Source: Berberis thunbergii
Lineage: Eukaryota; Streptophyta; Magnoliopsida; Ranunculales; Berberidaceae
Assembly (NCBI GenBank): GCA_003290165.1
Contig: QNQO01000600.1
Location: 310,001 to 374,000 of the forward strand
Direction of reading: 5' to 3'
Length of the DNA: 64,000 nucleotides
Shown: positions 1-10,370 of the stretch, in pieces
Layout: every line of letters begins with the position of its first letter
Position numbering within the stretch: the stretch's first letter is position 1
Position numbers and translations under genes: made by a program
The notes under the pieces: generated by a model
What the model saw: only the letters and a program-made list of their open reading frames with translations
Database searches by the model: none
What the model was told of the DNA's origin: nothing

Positions 1-59
1 GTTTAATAGAGATGAAGAAGAAAATGTTCATCACAGAGGAGAACATTTGGGGTTCGGTT

Positions 60-832
60 CACTACACCAAAAATACCCATTAGCAACGGTTTTAAACTGT
101 GGAGGTAAACCATTGTCACGGCTTAGAGCCGTGGGCTGTAGAGGTGTCGCTAAATCCCCAGTAACGGCTAAAAATCGTGGCAAAAATATTAGCAACGGTT
201 TTATCTCGAGGACGGTTGATGATTTAGCCACGGTTATAAACTGTTGCAACAATCTTAGCCACGGTTCTAAGCCCTGGCCAAGAGTAGCAACGGCTTAAAA
301 CCGTTGCAAGTTATGGCCACGGTTCTAAACCGTTGCAATAGCTTTAACAACGGTTTTAAGCCATGGCTAGTACTAGCCACAATTATAAGTCGTGGCAAGG
401 TAGCCACAGTTTTTAGCCGTGGCAAAAAAAAAATTAAATTTTTTTTTCTAAATGGATTGAAATGAATGCCATTTTTTTTCTTCTTTTGGTTGATAGTATA
501 GAAAATCAGTGCCATAGTGTTATTAAAGAACAAGTAGAGAGCATGTTCATTAAAAAAGCTAATAATCTTCTTAACTAACATGTTCAGCTTAGAAAGGTTC
601 AAGTACAGAACACTCATCATTAGCTGCAGATTAAAGCTATCGAGTCTCAAGGCATTAGAATGACACTCCTAATATTTAGTACATTGTTTACAGGCTTTCA
701 AGAGTTTAACATGATCAAGAATGAAATGTCCAACTACCTTGGCACGAATATGTGTTTTGTCGGTCAAATGGGGGTACCATACAACAATATGGTTATCCTA
801 TCTATAATGGATGACTGTCAAACTTCCCTACT
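60..832 (+). repeat. Left inverted arm of CACTA 1 (773 bp)
   Basis: The complement of this segment is found at 3666-4441 with few differences. Its outer half holds the subterminal palindromes. Its inner half has a short open frame beginning MTLLIFSTLFTGFQEFN, repeated on the opposite strand in the other arm. That shared frame shows the duplication includes non-terminal DNA; I do not regard it as a gene. Homology stops at CTACT (position 832). Confidence 0.9.
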
Positions 833-1708
833 AATCGAAGAGCCCTTCGTCATGCCAGATATCAACTAAAAAATCAACCATTTCCTGCACAATTTCAATC
901 AATATCATCATGTCCTGAACATGTCCTTAAATGAGATGAGTGCCGATGAAATGTCATTAAAAGAACTTACAGGTAATGGAATTTTCTGAGGGAAATGATC
1001 ATTAGTCGACAGCAGATCTTCATAAGTCATCGACCAACTACATGAAAGAACTAACAGTTATTTTCATGGCATATTTTCATGGTAAGTTTTGGGGATTGCC
1101 CCTCTTAGCTATATATATATATCCCTTAGAGAAAGAAGATAATTTCACAAAATTTTGGGGCAGGTAATTTTTCCAGGAATGATTGGAACTTCTATAATAA
1201 ACAACAAAAACAAATTACAGAATCTTTCGGTGAATATGCATAGCCATGCTCTAGAATGATTTTCAGTGAAAATAGAATATCCTTGTCAGTTGTCACATAT
1301 GAACCACCCAGAAAAGGGTTGCTTGAATGCCTCAAACAGTAAACAATATGGAAAGTTTAATAACACACAACAATACCCACAAAGCAAATAAAGCAAAAAA
1401 TATAAACAGAGACCCACACCAAGACATGCCTAACATTCATAGTCGTGTGTCAGGAATGGATGTTAGATGTAACACACCAGCCTATGAAAATTAGGTGACT
1501 TGTAAATGCCATCTGCTGTCATGTTGAAATGTTTGAAACTCAAACTGGAAAGGTGGTTTATATTATATATATATGGCATAGACCTCATGTAGGAAATGAA
1601 TAATGAATACTTGGAATCAATGAAAGATGTCTCTGAAGGGAAAAAAAACTTGATCAAGTACGAGAGAAAACAATGTGGAGCTAGTTACTTTTGTCCAGTT
1701 GTGTTTAT

Positions 1709-2268
1709 CTGGTGAGCTCGACAAATGAGATCAAGGTCATGCGTCTAGAGGAATTCTGAAACCTTATCAACCCCAAACGTATAGGACACACCTCTGTCAT
1801 TCTCCCCCCATCCTTCGATATCCTTGTCAGGATTAGACCATAACAAATCACATAGGAGTCCCTGATCTGGCACATCAACAGGTCGAGCGATATTCCTAAT
1901 CTGATCCAAGTGCCTCAAGTCAGGAGACAATTCAGTATGCATGCAAAGACTCTTTTCATCTATAAGAGCAGCAACAGGCAAGCAGTTGAAGCATTCAGTA
2001 AATATCTTCCAAAGACGGATATTAAACCTCCTTTTGCATTCATCATAGAAGCCATATATGTGGTTGATAGAAGCACACTCGTGATTTCCTCTAAGCAGAA
2101 AGAAGTTTTCTGGATACTTGATCTTGTATGCAAGCAGAAGACAAATGGTTTCTATGCTCTGTTTACCACGATCTACATAATCACCTAAGAATAAATAGTT
2201 CACCTCAGGAGGAAACCCCCCATATTCAAATAAGCGAAGCAGATCAGAATATTGACCATGAATATCTC
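1709..2268 (-). pseudogene. Captured PP1 (TOPP-type) Ser/Thr phosphatase exon, broken
   Basis: An exon of the catalytic subunit of protein phosphatase 1, a metal-dependent phosphoserine/threonine phosphatase. The translation opens with [18 protein letters not shown] and contains the metal-site motifs GDYVDRG and RGNHE, then [10 protein letters not shown] and LLCDLLWS. The exon starts at an intact acceptor (TTGGGTTTGGCAG) at 2269-2271, so the methionine just upstream is intronic. It is damaged: CMHGGLSPD, invariant in PP1, reads CMHTELSPD; an in-frame TAG at 1745-1747 interrupts SEFL...HDLDLICRAHQ; and the following donor reads ATAAAC instead of GTAAAC. The 5' exon and the C-terminal third (to the SAPNYC region) are absent. 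It lies inside CACTA 1, so it is a transduplicated fragment rather than a resident gene. Confidence 0.95.
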
Positions 2269-2705
2269 CTGCCAAACCCAATAAAAAACAAAAAAGAAAC
2301 AGTTTATAAGATGATCATTTGACAGCAATCAATACTGGATCAAAAGAAAAGTCACATGCTATCATACTCTTTGAATGTGCATTGCATGCATGTGGTTCCT
2401 CCTTATATATCTCAGCTAGTACCACCTATTGCTTACACTACTGTAAATCAACTCATATGTCTCAATCTACTCTGATTCACATTAAATTTGTGAAGCTCAA
2501 AAGTAAATAATGTTTTGTACTTCTCATATCACGAGAAGCAGCTAATTACTAAAACAAATGAAGGGGGATACTTATTCAGGAAAAGTGCCTCAACATCTCA
2601 GTAACATAAACGGAGTCAAGTTTCAACCGATTTCCACACATAAATGGACAAAAGATCAATGAAATGAATGGAATGAAAAGAAGAAAAACAAATGTCCGAG
2701 TGTAC

Positions 2706-2962
2706 CTTATATCAACCGAAAAGGCTAGATCTCGCAACCGTGGAATTAGATATGCTGCTTCCCTCTCTGTTGTTGTGCTGCCAACAGTAAAGAGGTTGCA
2801 TTATGTTGACAAGGTTAAAACATGCCTTTGATGTAATTATATGGAAGAAGTTATTCACCAAGCCAAATAATTTCAGGAGTAATAACGTACTTGAGGATAA
2901 TAGAAGCAGGTCCAAGACTCTGGTGCAATCTCTCATAATCATGCAGGTCCAAGACTCTGTTC
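2706..2962 (-). pseudogene. Captured exon pair of an unidentified gene
   Basis: Two 72-nt exon-like blocks lie on the minus strand at 2891-2962 and 2706-2777, each bounded by acceptor and donor signals (TGTCTAG and CAAGTACG; TTGGCAG and AAGGTACAC). Joined, they read through in one frame, containing LDLHDYERLHQSLG and AAYLIPRLRDLAFSV. The exon phase does not match the neighbouring PP1 exon, so this seems to be a third donor gene. A 13-base motif (GTCCAAGACTCTG on the plus strand) occurs twice about 37 bp apart in and beside the first block. I do not recognise the family and assign no function. Confidence 0.45.
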
Positions 2963-3267
2963 CTAGACACAACAATATTTAGTTCAAACACACTGAAGAA
3001 CCCAGAAAGTAACATCTAATGCTTGAATTCAAATTATGAGGATATGAATATATGAAGCATCTCCATGCCTTGCTTATAACAAATCTGCAACATATACAAG
3101 TGCATATTATAAACAATGAAGACTTGGGCAATCAATGTTTTGTGACATAACAAGAAGAGAACAATAATGCTTGTACAACTAGATCTTCTCTATCACTTGA
3201 GGTGTGTCAAATGCAACTAAAAAACCATTATAACAAGAAGAATGGAGTAACAAACACAATCCCTTAC

Positions 3268-3494
3268 CTCTTGTGTGTCTCTGCTATTAGTTACTGGTCT
3301 ATATTCATTGTTCTCCACAATGATGCGCCTAAAGTTAGAGTTTGGCACATCCTTTACTATATGCCACTTGACAGGGAAGCTACCATTCCATTTGTCATGT
3401 TGCCAGAAATCCATATCCTTGTGAAAGTCAACAGGACCAATCATCTCTGCAACACCACAAAACTGCTCACTTGCATTAACATGCATAGGAGAAC
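3268..3494 (-). pseudogene. Captured YTH-domain (ECT m6A reader) exon
   Basis: The translation contains SEQFCGVAEMIGPVDF, then DKWNGSFPVKWHIVKDVPN and RPVTNSRDTQEV, which is the central and C-terminal part of the YTH domain in plant ECT proteins. These bind N6-methyladenosine in mRNA. The exon is bounded by an acceptor (AACAAG) at 3495-3500 and a good donor (GAG then GTAAGGG) at 3268. The N-terminal half of the YTH domain, with part of the aromatic cage, is missing, as is the long disordered N-terminus. The exon itself is open. It lies upstream of and in the same orientation as the PP1 exon in CACTA 1, so a single transcript could in principle contain both. Confidence 0.9.
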
Positions 3495-3524
3495 CTTGTT
3501 ACAGCAAAAACAATCATAAGAGAG

Positions 3525-3647
3525 AAATTTGGTATATAAAAATACATCATGCAAAGCAGGGCTTTAAAACAATCAGGTCAGTATCTCAATTTTGAAAAAT
3601 GGTTTTAAAGCCCTGCTTTGCATGATGTATTTTTATATACCAAATTT
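3525..3647. repeat. 46-bp inverted repeat beside the right arm of CACTA 1
   Basis: Positions 3525-3570 and 3602-3647 are exact or near-exact reverse complements separated by 31 bp. Just beyond, CCTTGTGAAAGTCAACA at about 3649-3665 repeats the sequence at about 3417-3433 inside the YTH exon. The hairpin and the short direct copy sit exactly where the duplicated arm joins the gene cargo, marking the rearrangement junction. Confidence 0.9.
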
Positions 3648-3665
3648 TCCTTGTGAAAGTCAACA

Positions 3666-4441
3666 AGTAGGGAAGTTTGACAGTCATCCATTATAGATAG
3701 GATAACCATATTGTTGTATGGTACCCCCATTTGACCGACAAAACACATATTCGTGCCAAGGTAGTTGGACATTTCATTCTTGGTCATGTTAAACTCTGGA
3801 AAGTCTGTAAACAATGTACTAAATATTAGGAGTGTCATTCTAATGCCTTGAGACTCGATAGCTTTAATCTGCAACTAATGATGAGTATTCTGTACTTGAA
3901 CCTTTCTGAGCTGAACATGTTAGTTAAGAAGATTATTAGCTTTTTTAATGAACATGCTCTCTACTTGTTCTTTAATGACACTATGGCACTGATTTTCTAT
4001 ACTATCAACCAAAAGAAAAGAAAAAAAAATGGCATTCATTTCAATCCATTTAGAAAAAAAAAATTTAATTTTTTTTTGCCACGGCTAAAAATCGTAGCTA
4101 CCTTGCCACGACTTATAATCGTGGCTAGTACTGGCCACGGCTTAAAACCGTTGCTAAAGCTATTGCAACGATTTAGAACTGTGTCCATAACTTGCAACGG
4201 TTTTAAGCCGTTGCTACTCCTGGCCACGACTTAGAACCGTGGCTAAGATTGTTGCAACGGTTTATAACCTAGGCTAAATCATCAACCGTCCTCGAGATAA
4301 AACTGTTGCTAATATTTTTGCCACGATTTTTAGCCGTTACTGAAGATTTAGCGAAGCCTCTACAGCCCACGGCTCTAAGCCGTGACAATGGGTTACCCCT
4401 ACGGTTTAAAACCGTTGCTAATGGGTATTTTTGGTGTAGTG
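3666..4441 (-). repeat. Right inverted arm of CACTA 1 (776 bp)
   Basis: Reverse-complement partner of 60-832. Scattered substitutions and a few 1-3 base indels separate the arms. Arms of this length are unusual for CACTA elements, whose terminal repeats are normally a few tens of bases, and suggest inverted duplication of one end. Confidence 0.9.
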
Positions 4442-5575
4442 TTATTCACACTCCAACAAATTGTCTCATATACCACATGTTTAATCTTGATGCTATGTGC
4501 AGCCGAATAAATTAACTTGTACTAACACATGTCGATGATTCAAATACATCTTATGCTCAAGTTATTTACCACCACCATATCGTGCACTTGAAACTGCTAG
4601 ACAAATTTTTGGATCCATTTTGAAGCTAATTTCCAGAAATTTGTGCACCCATACATTGGACTATTACATTAGATCTCCTTAGAGCTGGGGATTTATCTAA
4701 GAATTTGTATTTGGTGGCTCAATTTAGAATTATTTGTTTGTGCTCACAACAAATATAAAGGAAAGTCTAGAGGTCAACTTCTGCTTGGGCACTTCACATT
4801 TTGTTGTTGCTTACGTACATATGATTTTCTCGACTTCAAGCTTGAGAACGCCTTCTTCAACCCGGGAAGGTTAATGTTATTAGGATATTTAATAATATTA
4901 GCAATAGTAGTATTTTAGGCAATATTAAGAATTTTCTAGTATTTTTGTAATAGAGTTTCTAATTAGGTTTCTAATATATGTTTCCTATTAGGTTTAGGGT
5001 TTGCTTTTATACATAGGAGCATAGGTAGTTTACAATGATCAGTTGATTGATTAAAAGAAGTTTATTTACCGTTTCGTTCATTTATTGTTGATTTACTTTG
5101 TCGTTCAATTTATTTGATTTGGTTTCCAACATCATCTTTCAATTTTCCATTATTCTGCAAGTTTTATTCTATCAAAATAAATTCCCACCAAGTAACTTGC
5201 TTCATTTAACGTAAAATAACATCCCATCAAATAAAACTCTTCGAGATGTTTATCTTCAAGCTTTAAAGTCTAAATAACTATGAACAAATGAAATAAATCC
5301 CTGTTAAGTTCTAAATAAAATGAGATAAATCACTTTTTGAGTTGTAACTAATTATTTATAATTTCTTATTGAACTTCAATAGAAAAGTGATCTGTAATGT
5401 TGTACAAAGTAATAGAAAGTGAAGAATTCGTTTATTTATTTATTGGGAAAACAAGACAACAAAATTTTTGTTAATGAACTGACAGTAAAACCATTTGTGA
5501 GAAAGGCTTTCACTAAAAGTTACAAGCACCATAGAAGAAATTACATGGAAATACAACTCTCCATTGAACATAAAA
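4442..5575. other. AT-rich intergenic stretch with a possible copia solo-LTR relic
   Basis: No gene is seen. Positions about 4875-5131 (TGTTATTAGGATATTT to GGTTTCCAACA) resemble a short copia LTR: TG...CA ends, TTATTAGG/TTTAGGGTTT tracts, TTTATACATAGGAG and a downstream TTTACCGTTTCGTTC. The 5-bp flanks do not match, so this is tentative. Confidence 0.4.
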
Positions 5576-5580
5576 TCATC

Positions 5581-6115
5581 TGATGATGCATCAAATAAGA
5601 CTATCATCACGACCATACATGTGGCAAATATCACTTATCACGAAGACCGAGTATTTTAAAACAGAGCCGACTCACAATGCCCAAAATGGCGGATCCAGTC
5701 ATTAAAGTCCAAAAAGGCCTTTAAGATCAAATCGTAGACAGATGCCCAAATCCAAGCCCAATGAAGCTCCCCCTTAAAGAGGAGGAATGTTACAGAGAAA
5801 AAGAGTCGTGGAGAGATTTACTCCCCCAAGGACGTATATTCATAAAGGAGGAGACTGTTACAAAAAATGTCTTCCCTCATTGAGTCTCACATGCTTAAGT
5901 CACGCAGAGAATAAATAACGACCATTATATAAGGTAAAATGAATATTCTACAAATGTATGCAATTTTAATTGAGTTTTGTCCAGATTAGGCTCTATTTCC
6001 TACAGATTTACTGACTTAAGCATAAGAGTGCCTTCGACCACCAAAAATGTGGTATTGGCAATCTAACCTTTGTTTTGCAGGTTAGATTTCTAAGAGACTA
6101 GATTTGGATGCATCA
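5581..6115 (+). repeat. RE1 5' LTR
   Basis: Matches 13993-14515 in sequence and ends. Followed by GTCATCGTCTGTGAGGAAC, a decayed version of the gypsy primer-binding region (compare GCGCCGTCCGTGGGAAC beside the RE2 5' LTR). Contains AGGAGGAGACTGTTAC and TATATAAGGTAAA motifs shared by all LTR copies in the window; the latter is a plausible TATA box. Confidence 0.93.
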
Positions 6116-6599
6116 GTTTGTCATCGTCTGTGAGGAACACAATTTCCTTTCAAAAAGAGAATATGTAGTTGGAAACCTTCTTAGTTCTATCCGGCGATAA
6201 AAGTTAGAACAAATAGAATACTTTATAGATCCCCATCCCAACAACAATCATGACAACCTTTTTACTGGTTAAGCTGAGTTACCGATAGTGCCTACTCAAA
6301 ATCTAATAACAACCTGGTTAATTGTGCCAGGTAATGCAATATTACAACATGGAATGGTAGCCCAATCATCTCAGACGTCTGGCAGCACTATCATAGATCC
6401 CCGCGTGGATCAACTTCTGGTCCAGATGGATCATTCGATCAAAGTTGTGGACAAGCTCACTCAGGAGCGTGCTCAATCTACCGACCATGTCCAAACACCT
6501 CCGCAATAAAACTCTTCCAACCACGTCCGAAAAAATAATGAAGTTCTTGCAGAACCTCAACAAGTAAATCTCGAAGGTAGTGAACCACAAGAAGATGGC

Positions 6600-7480
6600 C
6601 TCCAGAGCGTTGGAATCCCTTCCCTACACAAGTTATGTTTTGGATAGGAGTCACAGATCCTAACGTGCTATATGAATTGGCTAGACTGATGTTCTCTGTC
6701 GCATTCATGAGGACCCCTCTGCCGAAAAGGTTCAATCACCCAAAGTTCGAAGCATATGATGGCACTACCGATCCGACAGACCATCTGCGACACTTCCACC
6801 ACATGATGGCATTGAAAGAGAGCACAAAGTCTATTATATGCCGAACATTTCCGACCAGTCTCACCTCCATGGTGATGAGTTGGTTCAACAGTCTACCACC
6901 TAGGTCGATAGACTCCTTCCATGCGTTAGCCACTGCTTTCATCACGAGGTTCATTGGCAGCCGGTGGATGAGAAAGTGCCCACATTACTTACTCCACATC
7001 ATACAAAAGCCCGAAGAAACCATAAGGAAGTACATCACCCGTTTTACTAATGAATTGACCATGTTGACGATTACAATGACGACACATCCCTTGCCACCTT
7101 CACTTTTGGATTGAAGAGAAGATCATTTTACAATTATCTGAACCTAGACCTTCCAGAGAATATGACAACCTTATTGAAGACCGCTCAAAAGTTTGATAAC
7201 CCGAAAAGTTACAATCTGCAAGGCCCAGACATGAACGGGTAACGAGTATGGTAAATAAAACGTATAAACCATACACGACCTTGAAAACAAGTAGAGCAAG
7301 CATCTTGAAGTCCATGGAGAAATGGGAGGATATCAACTGGCTGCTCAAGATGAGAAGAACCCAGATGGACGAGATAAAAGCAAGTACTTCTCTTTCCACA
7401 AGGATCACGAACACGACACTGAAGACTGAGTACTGGATTCAAAGAGGACGACTCGAGGAATTCGTCGGGTTACCAGACAA
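6600..7480 (+). pseudogene. gag: RE1 gag
   Basis: Structural gag of a Ty3/gypsy element, which would form the RNA-packaging particle. The retrotransposon gag domain is clear: FEAYDGTTDPTDHLRHFHHM, then SWFNSLPPRSIDSFHAL and FITRFIGSR (around 6735-7000). After a stop near 7114 the homology continues in other frames through a region corresponding to the conserved FHKDHGHDTEDC segment (around 7370-7450), ending GRLEEFVG. At least one stop and several frameshifts break the frame. The matching region of RE2 is also degraded, so neither copy encodes a functional gag. Confidence 0.85.
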
Positions 7481-7704
7481 GATCAAAATAACGACCCAGA
7501 GAGCTGATATATGCCTTACACGACATAATTGGAGAAGAAAAATGATATGACCAATAAAAAAAATGATCAATAGCACCGCCCACTCGAGTTGATCTAAATC
7601 GAAGCAGGAGAACCAATACCATAGAATGAAACCAGAAGAGCCACTATAACAACTCATAATGGGGGACACAAAGACGTTTGCACTTTAGGTGAAGATCAAC
7701 TAGC

Positions 7705-9060
7705 TGATTGATAGCCTTATAAATGATACATTTTAAGCCCCTAATTCTATATTTGTTATGTTCCATTATATAATAAAATATTTCATTATGTGTATTTTGT
7801 AGAATATCAAGCACTAATCTCAAATCATACACAAAATGGCACAATAAGGCTAAGTTCAACAACTAAAAAGCCCAATGGAAGTTCACATATGCAATGTAAG
7901 ATATCAAAGATTTTCAAGCCCAATACCCATGAAGTTAAGCCCACAAAGTATCATCTTCCACGGATCTCGAGGATATCAACTTAAAGATTTGGACATCCAC
8001 ATGGAAACTTCATCATAGCCGAAGAATCTCTACAAACTCCACTGTCTATGCTCACTTTTACACTCCACCTTATTTCACTTTTACGCTCTTCCATATCTTT
8101 ACTTTATTACTTTTATACTCTTCCTTATTTCACTCCAACACTCCACCTTCTACCCTATTATCTCTACACATAAGTCTCACTCTTTTTCATCTATAAATAC
8201 CCCACACATGAACACACTTAGGATAACATTTGAAAATACTTTTGAGAGAGAAATAGTTGAAGTAGATGTAGTTTAGAGAGAAATAAATGAAGTTTGGCCT
8301 AGAAATTACCATGTTTGGCTAACATCCCACCTTAGGGTGTGGTTGAGCCCATGGGAGGATAGCTCTAAGATGACTCTATTTTAGATTAGTTATTTTCATT
8401 TTCATGTATTAGAAAAGCGTGTGTAGTTAGATTGTTCTTGTAGCTTGGTTGTATCGTGAATTTATGAGGTAAGATGTTTTGTGTTTCATCATATGAATTC
8501 AATTCATGCTTTCTTATTATATTTCTTAAGCTCAAGATTCGATAAGTTTCTATACTTGCAATTTCTCTAACAAGCTCCTTACAATGTTTTACATATTATT
8601 AGTCTAAGTTTCATAGTGATTTGCTAGATATTTGGTGTTTCATTTAAGTATGGATTTCTTCTATGCTTTTAAATCCACATTTGATTCTTAGGTTACTAAT
8701 ATACTTAAGCATGAAATCAATTTGCTCACAATGCCATATTTTCTATCCTATGATGAGATGAGAATCTACCTTAGGATGTGTTAATGAATTTGGAAAAAAT
8801 TAATCCAAGAGTGGCCTAATGGTGACATCTACTCATGATGGTATACTCAAAGCCCTAACTCTCACATTTAGGTTTTACTTTGCATTTTTTATTTCAAATA
8901 CATCACCAATCACTTCTTTTCTAAGTAGGTTAAGTTTCAAAAAAAATTTAAAAATTAGTTTTCTGAATTTTATAGCTATCCTTGTTGGATTCGACCCGTA
9001 CTTGCCGTTATCTAACTCAATAGATAATCATGCACTTGCGGTAAGATTTGAGATTGATCA
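7705..9060. mobile_element. Insertion nested in RE1 (possible solo LTR)
   Basis: In RE2 the gag-to-HSP90 junction is continuous, whereas RE1 has about 1.36 kb extra here, beginning TGATTGATAGCC and ending GATTGATCA (short inverted TGAT/ATCA ends). A TATA box (CTATAAATACC, 8191-8201) lies 490 bp from the left end. The tail includes a CCGTTATCTAACTCAATAG stretch like those near LTR ends of other plant elements. The 5-bp flanks (CTAGC, CTGAT) do not match, so the boundaries are estimates and no coding sequence is seen. Confidence 0.5.
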
Positions 9061-9420
9061 CTGATCAGGTTCAAGAGTCTCATTGACAAATCCGAGCTTG
9101 ATTCCCAACCAAGAGCTCTTTATCCACATTGTCCTCGACAAGGCCAACAACACCCTCTCTATCATTGACAATGGGATTGACATAAAAACAGTCGATTCAG
9201 TGAATAAACTCGATACCATTTCAAGATCTGGAACCCAAAAATTCATAAAAGCCTTGACAGCTGGTGGTGATGTGAGCATGATTGGACAATTCAGTGTTGG
9301 ATTCTACGCAACTTATCTTGTTGCCGAGAAAGTCTCCAATCAAAGTACCTTGAAGACCGCACGCTCAAGGATTTGGTCAAGAAGCATTTTGAGTTCATTA
9401 GCTACCTCATCGTAGCCGTA
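9061..9420 (+). pseudogene. Captured HSP90 N-terminal ATPase-domain fragment in RE1
   Basis: The translation corresponds to the GHKL ATP-binding domain of cytosolic HSP90: IRFKSLIDKSELDSQP, then (after a frameshift near 9107) ELFIHIVLDKANNTLSIIDN, SRSGTQKF and VSMIGQFSVGFYATYLVAE. The IDNGID and QFSVGF stretches correspond to the nucleotide-binding DxGxG and GQFGVGFY motifs. After VAEKV the text jumps, in another frame, to YLEDRTLKDLVKKHFEFISY, so roughly 50 codons are missing. This is an intronless remnant of a chaperone gene carried by the retrotransposon in the place where pol would be expected. The same deletion occurs in RE2. Confidence 0.92.
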
Positions 9421-10370
9421 CACATGATGCAAACCATCAAAAGTACGAAAATCGTTAAGGAGATCGATCATGGTGGAAATCCCTTTCACTACACCATTCG
9501 TGTTAAAATCAGACACAGTCGAACGCATTCAGTTCAAGTGAAACAACACAAAAGCAGACTTCAGAACAACATGAAATCAAAGCTGATCTAAAACAGATAC
9601 AAATACTCAAACGACAAGGGCGTGCATGAGTCAGCTTCCTACCAGAACTATCAGGAGGATTGACGTCAATAGACATCAACTAAACAATATAATAGAAAGA
9701 CTCAACGTACGAACTATTCACAAATGAATCCTACGCTGTGACGAAACACCCAACGAGAAGCCAAGTATGAAACAACGACATTGGGGTGGCAGTTGGCCAA
9801 ACATTCAGAAGTGACAGGAATCGGCATCTTCACTGATGCTCAATGAGTTGAATGATGAATCTCGAACTCGGGACAACTCAATATTGGGAAACCAAATGCA
9901 AGAGTACCAAACAACACTTTTCAGCAACCACCTACCCACAAGCAAGCTGGCAAGCCAAGATGAACAACACTCTAAACCAAGAAGTTCTGGACAAAGGATG
10001 ACAACGAAGCACTAAGAGTCAGATTGGATCCCATCACACATTCAGTGTCGGCAACTAGAAGAAACAATAATACTGGTAAAAGTCAACAAACCAAGAATGT
10101 ACCCGTTGAAAGGCACAAAGGGAGAACGACTAATATGACCATGGAATGGTGAGCATTTGAAAGAGGATTATCAATAAAATTCCAAATTCAAACCTTCCAT
10201 TTTTCGTTCAAATAGTAAAATTCAGTCAAGGCATTAAAGTCGGACTATGCATCTACTCGTAAAGCAACTAGCCCGACCAACATATCAAGCTACGAGTAGC
10301 AAGTCTTGACGTATAAGTCATACATAAACATAAAACTTCTGGTCTAATCAACCTTGAAGTGAACTTACAA

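Larger units (their letters stand above)
60..4441. mobile_element. CACTA (En/Spm-type) transposon 1, gene-capturing, non-autonomous
   Basis: The element begins CACTACACCAAAAATACCC and ends with the complement, finishing GGTGTAGTG, the signature of the CACTA superfamily. The outer ~400 bp at each end are packed with short palindromic units of the type AACGGTTTTAAACCG, the subterminal repeats to which En/Spm transposases usually bind. The ends are part of much longer inverted arms (about 775 bp). No transposase is visible between them; instead there are minus-strand exon fragments of three host genes. Flanking trinucleotides (GTT left, TTA right) do not form a clean 3-bp target duplication, so the insertion is old or rearranged. 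It shares end sequence and subterminal motif with the element at 45892-52443. Confidence 0.9.

Noticed and set aside
2128..2322. Plus-strand open frames across the PP1 exon
   Set aside because: Antisense shadows of the phosphatase reading, with no domain of their own.
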